From contig NC_015186.1 of the NCBI RefSeq assembly GCF_000202835.1, positions 248,001 through 312,000 on the forward strand: 64,000 bases of DNA, in the 5' to 3' direction. The notes beneath the pieces are model-generated. The model was not told where the DNA came from and made no database searches. It worked only from the letters and a program-made list of their open reading frames with translations. Shown here one piece after another: positions 56,667 through 64,000 of the stretch (position 1 is its first letter; each line of letters begins with the position of its first letter). Origin of the DNA: Acidiphilium multivorum AIU301 (GTDB lineage: Bacteria; Pseudomonadota; Alphaproteobacteria; Acetobacterales; Acetobacteraceae). The translations under genes and the position numbers were made by a program.

Positions 56667-57773
56667 TCAGGCGGCTTCCGTCCGTTCGAGGTCGACGCGC
56701 CGGCGCGGCAGCGCGTATGGATATTCCTTCTGCAGGAACGTGATCATCTGCTCGCGCACGAAGCAGCGCAGATCCCAGGCCTCGCCCGAATTGCGCGCCG
56801 AGACCAGGGCGCGCAGTGTCAGCGTGGTCTCCAGCGCGTGGGTGACCTGCAGCACCACCACCTTGCCGCTCCAGAGCGGCGTCGCGTGCACGATCTCGTC
56901 GAGCTTGCGGCGCAGCACGTCCATCGGCACGGTATAGTCGAGGCTCCAGTGCACCTCGCCGATTAGTTCTGACGAGTCGCGTGTCCAGTTCTGGAACGGC
57001 TGTTCGAGCAGCCAGGCCAGGGGGACGACCATGCGCTGCCAGTTCCAGATCCGCACCACCACGTAGGTCGAGGTAATTTCCTCCACCCAGCCCCACTGGC
57101 CGTTGATCACCACCGCATCCTCGACGCGCAGCGGCTGGGTGATGGCGATCTGGATGCCGGCGATGAGATTGGAGAGCACCGGCCGCGCCGCGAGGCCGAC
57201 GACGAGCCCGGCCGCGCCGGCGGAGGCGAGCAGCGACACCCCGTAATCCCGCACCGCTGGAAACACCATCAGCGCGGCGGCCGTGGTGATGATGATGGTC
57301 AGCACATGGCTGGCCCGGCGCAGCACCTGCCATTGAGTCACGTGCTTGCGGGCGATGGCGTCGGCCTGGATGTTGTCGGGACGGTGGGAAAGCTGGCGCG
57401 TCGTGTAGATGTCGATCGCGAGCAGCACGGCCCAGCCGATCAGGATCACGAGGCCCGCGCTCAGCGCGTGCAGCACGCCGAAGCGCAGGCCCGGTCCGAG
57501 CGGCGCCTGCGGCACCACCGTGGTCAGCATCAGCACGATCAGGAAGGCCAGCACGATGGCCCGCACGCGGGCGACCAGCGCCCCCGTGGCCCTGCCGCGG
57601 TCGCGCAACGGGCGGGGGAGCAGCCGGAACAGGATCGCGTGGAACACGATCGCGACCAGGATCGCGGCGGCGGCCAGGATTGCCGTGGTGACCAAAGGCG
57701 GCCAGCCGTGCAGCACGATTGTAAGGTTGCCGGCGGCGTGCGCGATGGGGTTGCCGGGCGCGGATCGGGTCAT
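56667..57773 (-). CDS. MscS family mechanosensitive ion channel
   Basis: A 368-residue inner-membrane channel protecting against osmotic downshock. Four or five hydrophobic helices occupy residues about 25-225. The pore helix region reads LASAGAAGLVVGLAARPVLS, the Ala/Gly-packed TM3 of MscS, followed by the beta domain (DAVVINGQWGWVEEITSTYV, VVRIWNWQRMVVPLAWLL). The C-terminus ends in a short basic tail. AGGAGG precedes the ATG. It stands alone between proB and the cupredoxin gene. Confidence 0.9.
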   Translation of the reverse strand: MTRSAPGNPIAHAAGNLTIVLHGWPPLVTTAILAAAAILVAIVFHAILFRLLPRPLRDRGRATGALVARVRAIVLAFLIVLMLTTVVPQAPLGPGLRFGVLHALSAGLVILIGWAVLLAIDIYTTRQLSHRPDNIQADAIARKHVTQWQVLRRASHVLTIIITTAAALMVFPAVRDYGVSLLASAGAAGLVVGLAARPVLSNLIAGIQIAITQPLRVEDAVVINGQWGWVEEITSTYVVVRIWNWQRMVVPLAWLLEQPFQNWTRDSSELIGEVHWSLDYTVPMDVLRRKLDEIVHATPLWSGKVVVLQVTHALETTLTLRALVSARNSGEAWDLRCFVREQMITFLQKEYPYALPRRRVDLERTEAA

Positions 57774-57894
57774 GCGGCCTCCTCCTCTGGTGGCGCGCCG
57801 CGCCCCCCCGCAAGGGATCGCGGCCGCCGGGCTCAGTGAGGAGGTAGACCGCCGTGCCGGCGATACAACCTTCGCCGGGGAAATGCGCGCCGCT

Positions 57895-58410
57895 TCAGCC
57901 GCCGAAATAGCCCGGCAGGATCTTCGAGGCGCTGGTTGCGGGATTGTCCTTCAGCAGCGCCGGATCGGTGGTGACGATGATCAACCCGGCCATCGGCGTG
58001 CCGAATCCATGCACGCCAGGACGCACCTTCGGCAGCCACACCCCGCCTGGAGCCTTGGCCAGTTCCGCATGGACCGGACAATAATACCATTCCGGCCCCT
58101 GGTGCCGGAAACTGATCGAGTAGGTGTGAACCTTGTGGCCCTTGCCGGGTGTGCCCGCCAGCGCCGGGGCGTCGAACGTCTTGCTCGCCGCACCGGTCTG
58201 CGGGCTGTAGCCGAGAATGGCGTGCGCCCCGGTATCCTCGTTGACGAAGACCACTTTCTGGCCCGGACGGACGAAGACGAGGCGCTCCAGGAACTCGTTG
58301 GCGCCGTTCATGTGGATGTAGACCGGCTTCGGCGGCGCTGCGGCACTGGCCGCGGACGCACCGAAGAGGGTGGCAGTGGCGAGGCCGATCGCAAGGGCGG
58401 ATCTGTTCAT
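57895..58410 (-). CDS. Exported cupredoxin-like copper protein
   Basis: A 171-residue periplasmic protein. It has a signal peptide (LAIGLATATLFGASAASAAA), then a single beta-sandwich domain. Likely type 1 copper ligands are His63 (TGAHAILGY), Cys111 and His114 (YYCPVHAEL); Met140 (FGTPMAGL) may be the axial ligand, though it is far from the usual position. The ATG at 58410 follows AAAGGAG; longer forms upstream lack a ribosome site. Small blue copper proteins of this kind carry electrons in iron- and sulfur-oxidising acidophiles, but the partner here is unknown. Confidence 0.7.
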   Translation of the reverse strand: MNRSALAIGLATATLFGASAASAAAPPKPVYIHMNGANEFLERLVFVRPGQKVVFVNEDTGAHAILGYSPQTGAASKTFDAPALAGTPGKGHKVHTYSISFRHQGPEWYYCPVHAELAKAPGGVWLPKVRPGVHGFGTPMAGLIIVTTDPALLKDNPATSASKILPGYFGG

Positions 58411-58507
58411 GGCATTCTCCTTTGGCATGCGGGCAGTCTCGATCGTCATCATGGCGGAACAAGGGCCCGGATCGGGCACGCTCATCAATCCGCCGTGAGC
58501 GGCGCGT

Positions 58508-59296
58508 TCAGGGGCCGCATTGCTGCACCGGCGCCAGATGAAGCGGCCAGGATGGGGGATCGTCGGCCGCGGCGAGGCTGTCGGTCAGTTCTGTCCAGGT
58601 GCCGCCGAGCAGGATTTCGGCCGGGCGGAAGCGCGCCTTATAGGCCATTTTCGGACTCTCCGGCACCCAGTAGCCGAGATAGACATAGGGCAGGCCGAGT
58701 TCCCGCGTGCGCTCCACCAGCCACAGGATCGAACGCGTCCCCAGCGACTGCCGAGTGAGATCCGGCGCGAAGAAGGAATATACGGCGGAAAGCCCGTCGG
58801 CGAGGCGGTCGGTCAGGCAGGCGCCGACCAGTTCGTCCGCGCCGTCGCGAAACTCCACAAGCCAGGTCTCGATCGGCGTATCCTCGACCATGGCGCGATA
58901 GTCGTAGAAGCTCATGCCAGCCATATCGCCCTCGCCGTGGCGGGCCTGCTGGTAGCGCTGGAACAGCTTGAACTGCTCGGCCGTGGCGCGCGGCGGCATC
59001 TCATAGGCGCGCAGCCCGGCATTCGCGGCGATGATCCGTCGATGGGTCCGGCTCTGCCGGAACCGGTCGCTGACGATGCGGATCGGGATGCAGGAGCGGC
59101 AGCCCGCGCAAACCGGCGCATAGGCGATGTTGTGGCTGCGCCGGAACCCGCCGCGCGAGAGCCGGTTGTGCAGCGCGTCGGCATCCGCGCCGGTGAGTTC
59201 GGTAACCACCTTCCGCTCGGTCCGCCCCGCGACATAAGGGCAGGGTAGCGGGGCCGTGGCGTAGAAGAACTGCGGCGGGCGGCCAGGGACGGTCAC
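58508..59296 (-). CDS. bpt: Leucyl/aspartate-glutamate transferase Bpt (arginyltransferase family)
   Basis: A 262-residue N-end rule aminoacyl-tRNA protein transferase. It has the N-terminal Cys-containing block LPCPYVAGRTERKV, CAGCRSCIPIRI, LVGACLTDRLADGLSAVYSF and YVYLGYWVPESPKMAYKA, the core of the ATE/Bpt family that adds leucine to N-terminal Asp or Glu. It starts with a GTG that overlaps the RDD gene stop (GTGA), so the two are translated together. Targets are degraded by ClpAP. Confidence 0.9.
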   Translation of the reverse strand: MTVPGRPPQFFYATAPLPCPYVAGRTERKVVTELTGADADALHNRLSRGGFRRSHNIAYAPVCAGCRSCIPIRIVSDRFRQSRTHRRIIAANAGLRAYEMPPRATAEQFKLFQRYQQARHGEGDMAGMSFYDYRAMVEDTPIETWLVEFRDGADELVGACLTDRLADGLSAVYSFFAPDLTRQSLGTRSILWLVERTRELGLPYVYLGYWVPESPKMAYKARFRPAEILLGGTWTELTDSLAAADDPPSWPLHLAPVQQCGP

Positions 59297-59787
59297 GGCG
59301 CGGCAGGGCGCCCCAGCGCCGAGGTGTGGACGACCGTGAGGCCCGAGAGCAGGTCATGCCCCGCGCGGCGGCGGCGGGTGACCAGCACCAGCAGGAAGGG
59401 CACCATGCCGAGCATGAAGGACACGCCGAGCAGCACCGTCCAGGCCAGCGCCTGGGCGAAGCTCGGCCGCAGGGCAACGCTCGCCTCCAGCGTATCGTCC
59501 TGCCGGAGCGTGAGACCCAGCAGGCGCTGCCCCGGCGTCGCCGCGGCGGACGAGCACAGCCACAGGATGTAATAGAGCGGCGGGACGGCCCAGGTGAAAT
59601 GCAGCAGCAGGAAACCGAGGCCGAACGTTGCGATGCCGAGCACCACGATCACCCACCAGACAGCGACGCTCAGCACGGCGAGAAGCACCATGTCGACAAG
59701 AAAGGCGATGATGCGGCGCGGCCAGACATCGCGGGTCAGCCAGGCGTCGCGCGCCGCTTCGGCATCGAAAGGCAGGGACTGGCTCAT
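59293..59787 (-). CDS. RDD family membrane protein
   Basis: A 164-residue inner-membrane protein with three hydrophobic segments and the Arg-Asp pattern of the RDD family (WPRRIIAFLVDMVLLAVLSV near the N-terminus; PGQRLLGLTLRQDDT in the middle). The ATG at 59787 has TTGGAGAGC just before it; a TTG three codons earlier is also open. RDD proteins have few firm functions; a Na+/H+ antiport activity is known for some. It is first in a two-gene set with bpt. Confidence 0.83.
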   Translation of the reverse strand: MSQSLPFDAEAARDAWLTRDVWPRRIIAFLVDMVLLAVLSVAVWWVIVVLGIATFGLGFLLLHFTWAVPPLYYILWLCSSAAATPGQRLLGLTLRQDDTLEASVALRPSFAQALAWTVLLGVSFMLGMVPFLLVLVTRRRRAGHDLLSGLTVVHTSALGRPAAP

Positions 59788-59945
59788 GCTCTCCAAGATA
59801 GTGTGCCGGGCGGGGCGCGCGCAATGGCCTGCACTGCCCGCGCGTCATGGACAGCGGCGGGAGCGGTTGCTACACGCGCCACGGATCGTCCGGTCCACCT
59901 CCTTCGACATCGGGGCCGCCCGTTCCGGCCGCAGGGATCCGTCAC

Positions 59946-60878
59946 ATGAAGATCGTCGCGTGTAACTCGAATCTGCCGCTTGCGGACGCCGTCAGCAAGG
60001 CGCTGCATCTGCCGCTGACCAACGCCATCATCCGCCGCTTCGCCGACATGGAGATCCATGTCGAGATCCAGGAAAACGTCCGCGGCGAGGATGTGTTCGT
60101 CATCCAGTCCACCTGCTTTCCGGCGAACGACAACCTGATGGAGTTGCTGATCACGCTCGATGCGCTGCGGCGCAGCTCGGCGCGGCGGGTGACCGCGGTG
60201 ATCCCGTATTTCGGCTACGCAAGGCAGGACCGCAAGACCAACCCGCGCACGCCGATTTCGGCTAAGCTGGTCGCCAACATCATCACCGAGGCGGGCGCCA
60301 ACCGGGTGCTCACGCTCGACCTGCATGCCGGGCAGATCCAGGGTTTCTTCGACATTCCGGTGGACAATCTCTACGGCGCGCCGCTCTTCGCGCGCGACAT
60401 CCAGGACCGTTTCGCCGGGCGCGACATCATGGTGGTGTCGCCGGATGCCGGCGGCGTCGCCCGCGCCCGTGCCACGGCGAGCCGCCTTGCCTGCGACTTC
60501 GCGATCATCGACAAGCGCCGCCCGCGCGCCGGCGTTTCGGAAGTGATGAACGTGATCGGCGATGTCGAGGGACGGCACTGCATCATGATCGACGATATCG
60601 TGGATTCCGGCGGCTCGCTCTGCAACGCGGCCGAGGCGCTGATCCGCCACGGCGCGGCTTCGGCCTCGGCCTATGTCAGCCACGGCGTGCTGTCCGGCCA
60701 GGCGCTGGAACGCATCGGCGCCAGCCCGATCGAGACGCTGACCATCACCGACAGCATCCATCTCGATCCCGCACGCAATCCGCCGTCGAATCTGCAGGTG
60801 CTGACCATCGCCCCCTTGCTTGCCGAGGCGATGCGCCGCATCTCGGATGAAACCTCGGTCAGCTCGCTGTTCGACTGA
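59946..60878 (+). CDS. prs: Ribose-phosphate pyrophosphokinase
   Basis: A 310-residue enzyme making PRPP from ribose 5-phosphate and ATP for nucleotide, histidine and tryptophan synthesis. It has the N-terminal [20 protein letters not shown], the flexible loop [39 protein letters not shown], and the PRPP motif [13 protein letters not shown]. The ATG at 59946 is 9 bases after AGGGA; an earlier in-frame ATG at 59847 would add 33 non-conserved residues. It is class I. Confidence 0.96.
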   Translation: MKIVACNSNLPLADAVSKALHLPLTNAIIRRFADMEIHVEIQENVRGEDVFVIQSTCFPANDNLMELLITLDALRRSSARRVTAVIPYFGYARQDRKTNPRTPISAKLVANIITEAGANRVLTLDLHAGQIQGFFDIPVDNLYGAPLFARDIQDRFAGRDIMVVSPDAGGVARARATASRLACDFAIIDKRRPRAGVSEVMNVIGDVEGRHCIMIDDIVDSGGSLCNAAEALIRHGAASASAYVSHGVLSGQALERIGASPIETLTITDSIHLDPARNPPSNLQVLTIAPLLAEAMRRISDETSVSSLFD

Positions 60879-60905
60879 CCGGCCGCGAAAACGGGAGGAA
60901 ACGGA

Positions 60906-61526
60906 ATGAAACTGTTCTATGCGCCAGGCGCCTGCTCGCTCGGCATCCATGTCCTGATCGAGGAACTCGGCCTGCCGCATGAAGGCGTGCTGGTGAACCT
61001 GCGCGACGGGCAGCAGTTCAGCGACGACTACAAGGCGATCAATCCGAAGGCCAAGGTGCCGGCAATCGTGCTCGACGACGGCACGGTGCTGACCGAGTGG
61101 ATCGCCATCGCGAACTACCTGGCCGCGACCAACCCGGCGGCCCAGCTGGTGCCGTCCTCCCCGGTCGAGGCCGCGCGCTGCAACGAACTCGTCGCCTACA
61201 TCAACGGCTGGATGCATCCGCAGGGGTTCGCCCGCATCTTCCGCCCCGAGCGTTTCGCGCCGAATCCCGAGGACAAGGAGGCCGTCCGCGAGCAGGGGCG
61301 GAAGATCTTCGCCGAAGGATTCGACCTGATCGAGCCGGTGCTGGCCGATGGGCGGGAGTGGCTGCTCGGCGCGTTCTCGATCGCCGATGCGGCGCTGTTC
61401 TACGTCTCCTTCTGGGCGGAAGGCCGGCAGACGATCCCGCTGCCGCCGAATGTCTCGGCGCATTATGCGCGGATGAAGGCGCGCCCGGCGGTGGCGCGGG
61501 CGATGGAGCAGGAGCGGCTGTCCTGA
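60906..61526 (+). CDS. Glutathione S-transferase family protein
   Basis: A 206-residue two-domain GST. It has a thioredoxin-like N-terminal domain (KLFYAPGACSLGIHVLIEEL, with the Cys/Ser in the glutathione-contacting position of beta-class enzymes), NPKAKVPAIVLDDGTVLTE with the cis-proline, and a helical C-terminal domain with LLGAFSIADAALFYVSFW. The stop overlaps the next gene's ATG (TGATG). GGAGGAAACGG precedes the start. Confidence 0.9.
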   Translation: MKLFYAPGACSLGIHVLIEELGLPHEGVLVNLRDGQQFSDDYKAINPKAKVPAIVLDDGTVLTEWIAIANYLAATNPAAQLVPSSPVEAARCNELVAYINGWMHPQGFARIFRPERFAPNPEDKEAVREQGRKIFAEGFDLIEPVLADGREWLLGAFSIADAALFYVSFWAEGRQTIPLPPNVSAHYARMKARPAVARAMEQERLS

Positions 61527-62110
61527 TGACGCTGCCGCGCGCCCCGTTCTGGTTCCTCCGCCACGGCCAGACCGACTACAACGCGCAGGGCCTGTCGCAG
61601 GGGGCGATCGACATTCCGCTGAACGAGACCGGCCGCGCGCAGGCCCGCGCCGCGGCGCCGCTGCTGCTCGGGCGCGGGATCGTCGGCATCGTCGCCTCGC
61701 CAATGCAGCGCGCGCGCGAGACAGCCGAAATCGTCAACGAGACCCTCGGCCTGCCGCTCGCCTTCGAACCGGACCTGCGCGAGGTGGTGTTCGGCGGCAT
61801 GGAGGGCCAGCCGCTCGAACCCTGGTTCGGCGACTGGATCGAGGGACGGCTGACGCCGCCCGGCGCCGAAAGCTTCGCCGACATCACTGCCCGCGCCGGC
61901 ACCGCGCTGCGCAGCATCCTGGCGAGGCCGGGGCCGCTGCTGCTGGTCTCGCACGGCGCCTTCTTCCGCGCGGTGCGCGGCCTGCTCGGCGTGAGTCTGG
62001 AAGGCCGCACCGCTAATGCAGCCCCCATCCTCTGCGCGCCGGACGGCGAGGGGTGGCGGACGGCGATGGCCGCCGAACTCGACGAGGCGGTGGCGCCGGG
62101 CGCAATGTAG
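61526..62110 (+). CDS. Histidine phosphatase family protein
   Basis: A 194-residue phosphatase of the phosphoglycerate-mutase-like family. The catalytic motif is FWFLRHGQTDYNAQG; the mid-block is LREVVFGGMEGQPLEPWF; the second histidine lies in LLLVSHGAFFRAVRG. The start at 61526 overlaps the GST stop; the reading frame extends further back but is not needed. It differs from the glycan-operon paralogue at 24637. The substrate is unknown. Confidence 0.87.
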   Translation: MTLPRAPFWFLRHGQTDYNAQGLSQGAIDIPLNETGRAQARAAAPLLLGRGIVGIVASPMQRARETAEIVNETLGLPLAFEPDLREVVFGGMEGQPLEPWFGDWIEGRLTPPGAESFADITARAGTALRSILARPGPLLLVSHGAFFRAVRGLLGVSLEGRTANAAPILCAPDGEGWRTAMAAELDEAVAPGAM

Positions 62111-62156
62111 ATTGTCTTCATCCGGCCAGGCCGGATCGCCTGTGGGGGAACGTAAC

Positions 62157-63320
62157 ATGGAAATGGGCTTTTTCGCGCCGAGGCACATGGATATCGGCGG
62201 CGGGGCGGCGGCGCGGATTGCGGTCCTGCTCGGCCGCTTCGGCCTGTCGCGGCCGCTGATCGTCACCGATCCGGTCATGGTGAAACTCGGCCTGGTCCGC
62301 CGCATCACCGATCCGCTGGAAGCGGCCGGGATCGTCTGCACGATCTTCAGCGACACCGTGCCCGAGCCGGTCGATACCGTGGTGGAAGCCGGCGTCGCCA
62401 TCGCCAGGGGCGGCGCGTTCGACTGCCTGATCGGCTTCGGCGGCGGCTCGCCGATCGACACGGCGAAGGCGATCAACATCCTGCTCGCGGCGGCGCCAAG
62501 TGCGCGCATGCGCGACTTCAAGGTGCCCGTCGCCGCCGATACGGCGGCGCTGCCGCTGATCGCGGTGCCGACGACCGCCGGCACCGGCTCGGAAGCGACC
62601 CGCTTTACCGTGATCACCGATACCGAAACCGACGAGAAGATGCTGATCGCCGGGCTCGGGGCGCTGCCGCTGGCGGCGGTGGTCGATTACGAGCTGACCA
62701 TGAGCGTGCCGCCGCGCACCACCGCCGATACCGGGATCGATGCCTTCACCCATGCGCTGGAGGCCTATGTCTCGCGGCGGGCGAACCCGGTGTCCGACGC
62801 CTATGCGCGCAGCGCGATGAGGCTGATCGGCGCCAACCTGCGCAAGGTCTGGCAGACGCCGCAGGATCGCGACGCGCGCGAGGCGATGATGCTCGGCGCG
62901 ACCCTCGCGGGACTCGCCTTCTCGAACGCCTCGGTGGCGCTGGTGCATGGCATGTCGCGGCCGATCGGCGCGCATTTCCATGTGCCGCATGGCATGTCGA
63001 ACGCGATGCTGCTGCCGGCGGTGACGCGCTTTTCGCTCAATGCCGCGCTGCCGCGCTACGCCGAATCCGCCCGCCTCGCCGGCTTCGCCCGCGCCGATGA
63101 CGCCGACCAGCTGGCCGGCGCCAGGCTGATCGAGGCGTTGGAGGCGATCAATGCCGAGCTCGAGGTGCCCACACCGCAGGGTTTCGGCGTGGCCCGCGCC
63201 GACTGGGATGCGCTGCTGCCCAAAATGGCGGAACAGGCGCTGGCCTCCGGCAGCCCCGGCAACAATCCGGCGGTGCCGGACGCTGCCGAGATCGTGAAGA
63301 TCTACGAGGAGATCTTTTGA
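62157..63320 (+). CDS. Iron-containing alcohol dehydrogenase
   Basis: A 387-residue group III NAD(P)-dependent dehydrogenase. The cofactor region is LIGFGGGSPIDTAKAINILL; the first metal ligands lie in ADTGIDAFTHALEAYVS, the remainder in VHGMSRPIGAHFHVPHGMSN, with the two conserved histidines. GGGGGAACG precedes the ATG at 62157; the longer open frame is out of keeping with the family. Likely substrates are primary alcohols, diols or lactaldehyde. Confidence 0.92.
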   Translation: MEMGFFAPRHMDIGGGAAARIAVLLGRFGLSRPLIVTDPVMVKLGLVRRITDPLEAAGIVCTIFSDTVPEPVDTVVEAGVAIARGGAFDCLIGFGGGSPIDTAKAINILLAAAPSARMRDFKVPVAADTAALPLIAVPTTAGTGSEATRFTVITDTETDEKMLIAGLGALPLAAVVDYELTMSVPPRTTADTGIDAFTHALEAYVSRRANPVSDAYARSAMRLIGANLRKVWQTPQDRDAREAMMLGATLAGLAFSNASVALVHGMSRPIGAHFHVPHGMSNAMLLPAVTRFSLNAALPRYAESARLAGFARADDADQLAGARLIEALEAINAELEVPTPQGFGVARADWDALLPKMAEQALASGSPGNNPAVPDAAEIVKIYEEIF

Positions 63321-63393
63321 CGTCGCGTCCCTGACGCGCTTTTGGCGTCGCGTCCCTGAAGCGCTTCTGGATTCGCGTTCCGGCCCCGCGCTC
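63319..63393. repeat. Three 25-bp imperfect direct repeats between convergent genes
   Basis: Units at 63319-63343 and 63344-63368 share GCGTCGCGTCCCTGA; the third, 63369-63393, is more diverged (ATTCGCGTTCC). They fill the gap between the dehydrogenase and amidase stops. Confidence 0.6.
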
Positions 63394-64000
63394 AGGCGAG
63401 TGCGAGGTCGGCCGCGAGTTCGAGCAGGGCGAGGTCGCGTCCCGGCCCGGCGATGAGCGACAGGCCGACCGGCGCCCCGTTCACCTTGCCGACCGGAATG
63501 GTGAGTTCCGGCAGGCCGGCGAAGGCGGCGATGATGCCGACGCGCAGCGTTCGCGTGCGGACGTCTTCATAGACCGCCTGCTCCGCCGCAACCGGCGGGG
63601 CCGGGCAGGGCGAGGTCGGAATCACCAGCACCGCGCCGCCGGCCAGCAGCGCGTGCATCCGCGCCGTGTGCGCGCGGCGCGCCACGCGTCCCTCGGCAGC
63701 GGCTTCGGCGGTGAAGCCGCGCGTCGCCGCGATCCGGCCCGCGGTGACGGGGTCGAGCAGCGGCTTGACCGTCTCGATGAAGCCGCCCAGCGTCAGCCAC
63801 GTCTCGCGCCCGCGCACGGCGTTCTGCCAGGCCAGCATCCGGTCGAGCCCTTCCGGCACCGGGTCGGCCTCGCCCATCGGGCCCAGCCTGGCGAGCGCGG
63901 GTTCGAGGGCAGCGACGACGTCGGGATCGGCATTGGCGAAGGCTGCGGGAATCATGAGAAACTGGGCCGCGAGCGGCGGTGCTGGCGGCAAAAGCGCCTC
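63392..64000 (-). CDS. Amidase, C-terminal part (runs off the right edge)
   Basis: About 203 residues of an amidase-signature-family protein, beginning beyond the window. The C-terminal elements are visible: LLDPVTAGRIAATRGFTAEA, the helix before VLVIPTSPCPAPPVA, the FAGLPELTIPVGKVNGAPVG stretch, and GLSLIAGPGRDLALLELA, which closes the fold of these enzymes. The Ser-cisSer-Lys catalytic part would lie upstream, outside. Allophanate hydrolase, GatA-like and general amidases all share this tail, so specificity is open. Confidence 0.8.
   Translation of the reverse strand, partial: EALLPPAPPLAAQFLMIPAAFANADPDVVAALEPALARLGPMGEADPVPEGLDRMLAWQNAVRGRETWLTLGGFIETVKPLLDPVTAGRIAATRGFTAEAAAEGRVARRAHTARMHALLAGGAVLVIPTSPCPAPPVAAEQAVYEDVRTRTLRVGIIAAFAGLPELTIPVGKVNGAPVGLSLIAGPGRDLALLELAADLALA

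Overview
The window is a continuous stretch of high-GC alphaproteobacterial chromosome. The housekeeping blocks (rimP-nusA-ylxR-infB-rbfA, rplU-rpmA-obgE-proB, mlaA/mlaC, ccmAB, acnA, bpt), a FNR/FixK-type box and the dense ATGA/TGATG gene overlaps fit an aerobic member of the Acetobacteraceae, most like Acidiphilium. The genus is an inference from gene content and style, because no 16S rRNA or species marker lies in the window.

Layout. 1-3163: fructose PTS IIBC gene, a hotdog thioesterase and a PanE-like reductase. 3136-9030 (minus): a tight set of MFS carrier, degenerate metallophosphoesterase/radical SAM fusion, TVP38/flavin disulfide oxidoreductase fusion and DUF2064-type nucleotide-sugar transferase; this is the least ordinary metabolic locus here. 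9350-12580: dihydrodipicolinate-synthase-family dehydratase, ketoglutarate-semialdehyde-type dehydrogenase and an RraA-like protein, which read as sugar-acid catabolism. 12581-14539: two stacked hairpins, htpX, and hsp20 with a FNR-like box. 14793-17892: a DUF5666/DUF6502 pair and a divergent outer-membrane barrel. 18052-26659: eight-gene glycan operon behind a good sigma-70-type promoter, with three glycosyltransferases, an ABC exporter, a second barrel, a histidine phosphatase and UDP-glucose dehydrogenase.

26656-37792: SDR, aconitase, heme exporter CcmAB, aminopeptidase P, a DUF1127 protein, PrmA, UvrD-type helicase and MetF. 38019-39483: outer-membrane lipid asymmetry proteins MlaA and MlaC. 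39509-46461: the transcription/translation operon rimP-nusA-ylxR-infB-rbfA-tsaC, preceded by a promoter and an attenuator-like hairpin.

46487-53290 looks like an acquired or decaying block: a multidomain glycosyltransferase whose last domain is cut short, a small coupled protein, an AT-rich FkbM methyltransferase, an IS110-family (IS1111-like) insertion sequence and a broken sugar ABC permease. It ends near the 3' end of a tRNA-Ser(CGA) gene. 53731-64000 returns to core genes: rplU-rpmA-obgE-proB, MscS channel, cupredoxin, Bpt, RDD protein, prs, a glutathione S-transferase, a phosphoglycerate-mutase-like phosphatase, an iron-type alcohol dehydrogenase, and an amidase running off the right edge.

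Many start codons were moved inward from the longest open frame, using ribosome-binding sites, family N-termini and stop-start overlaps; the reasons are given in each entry.
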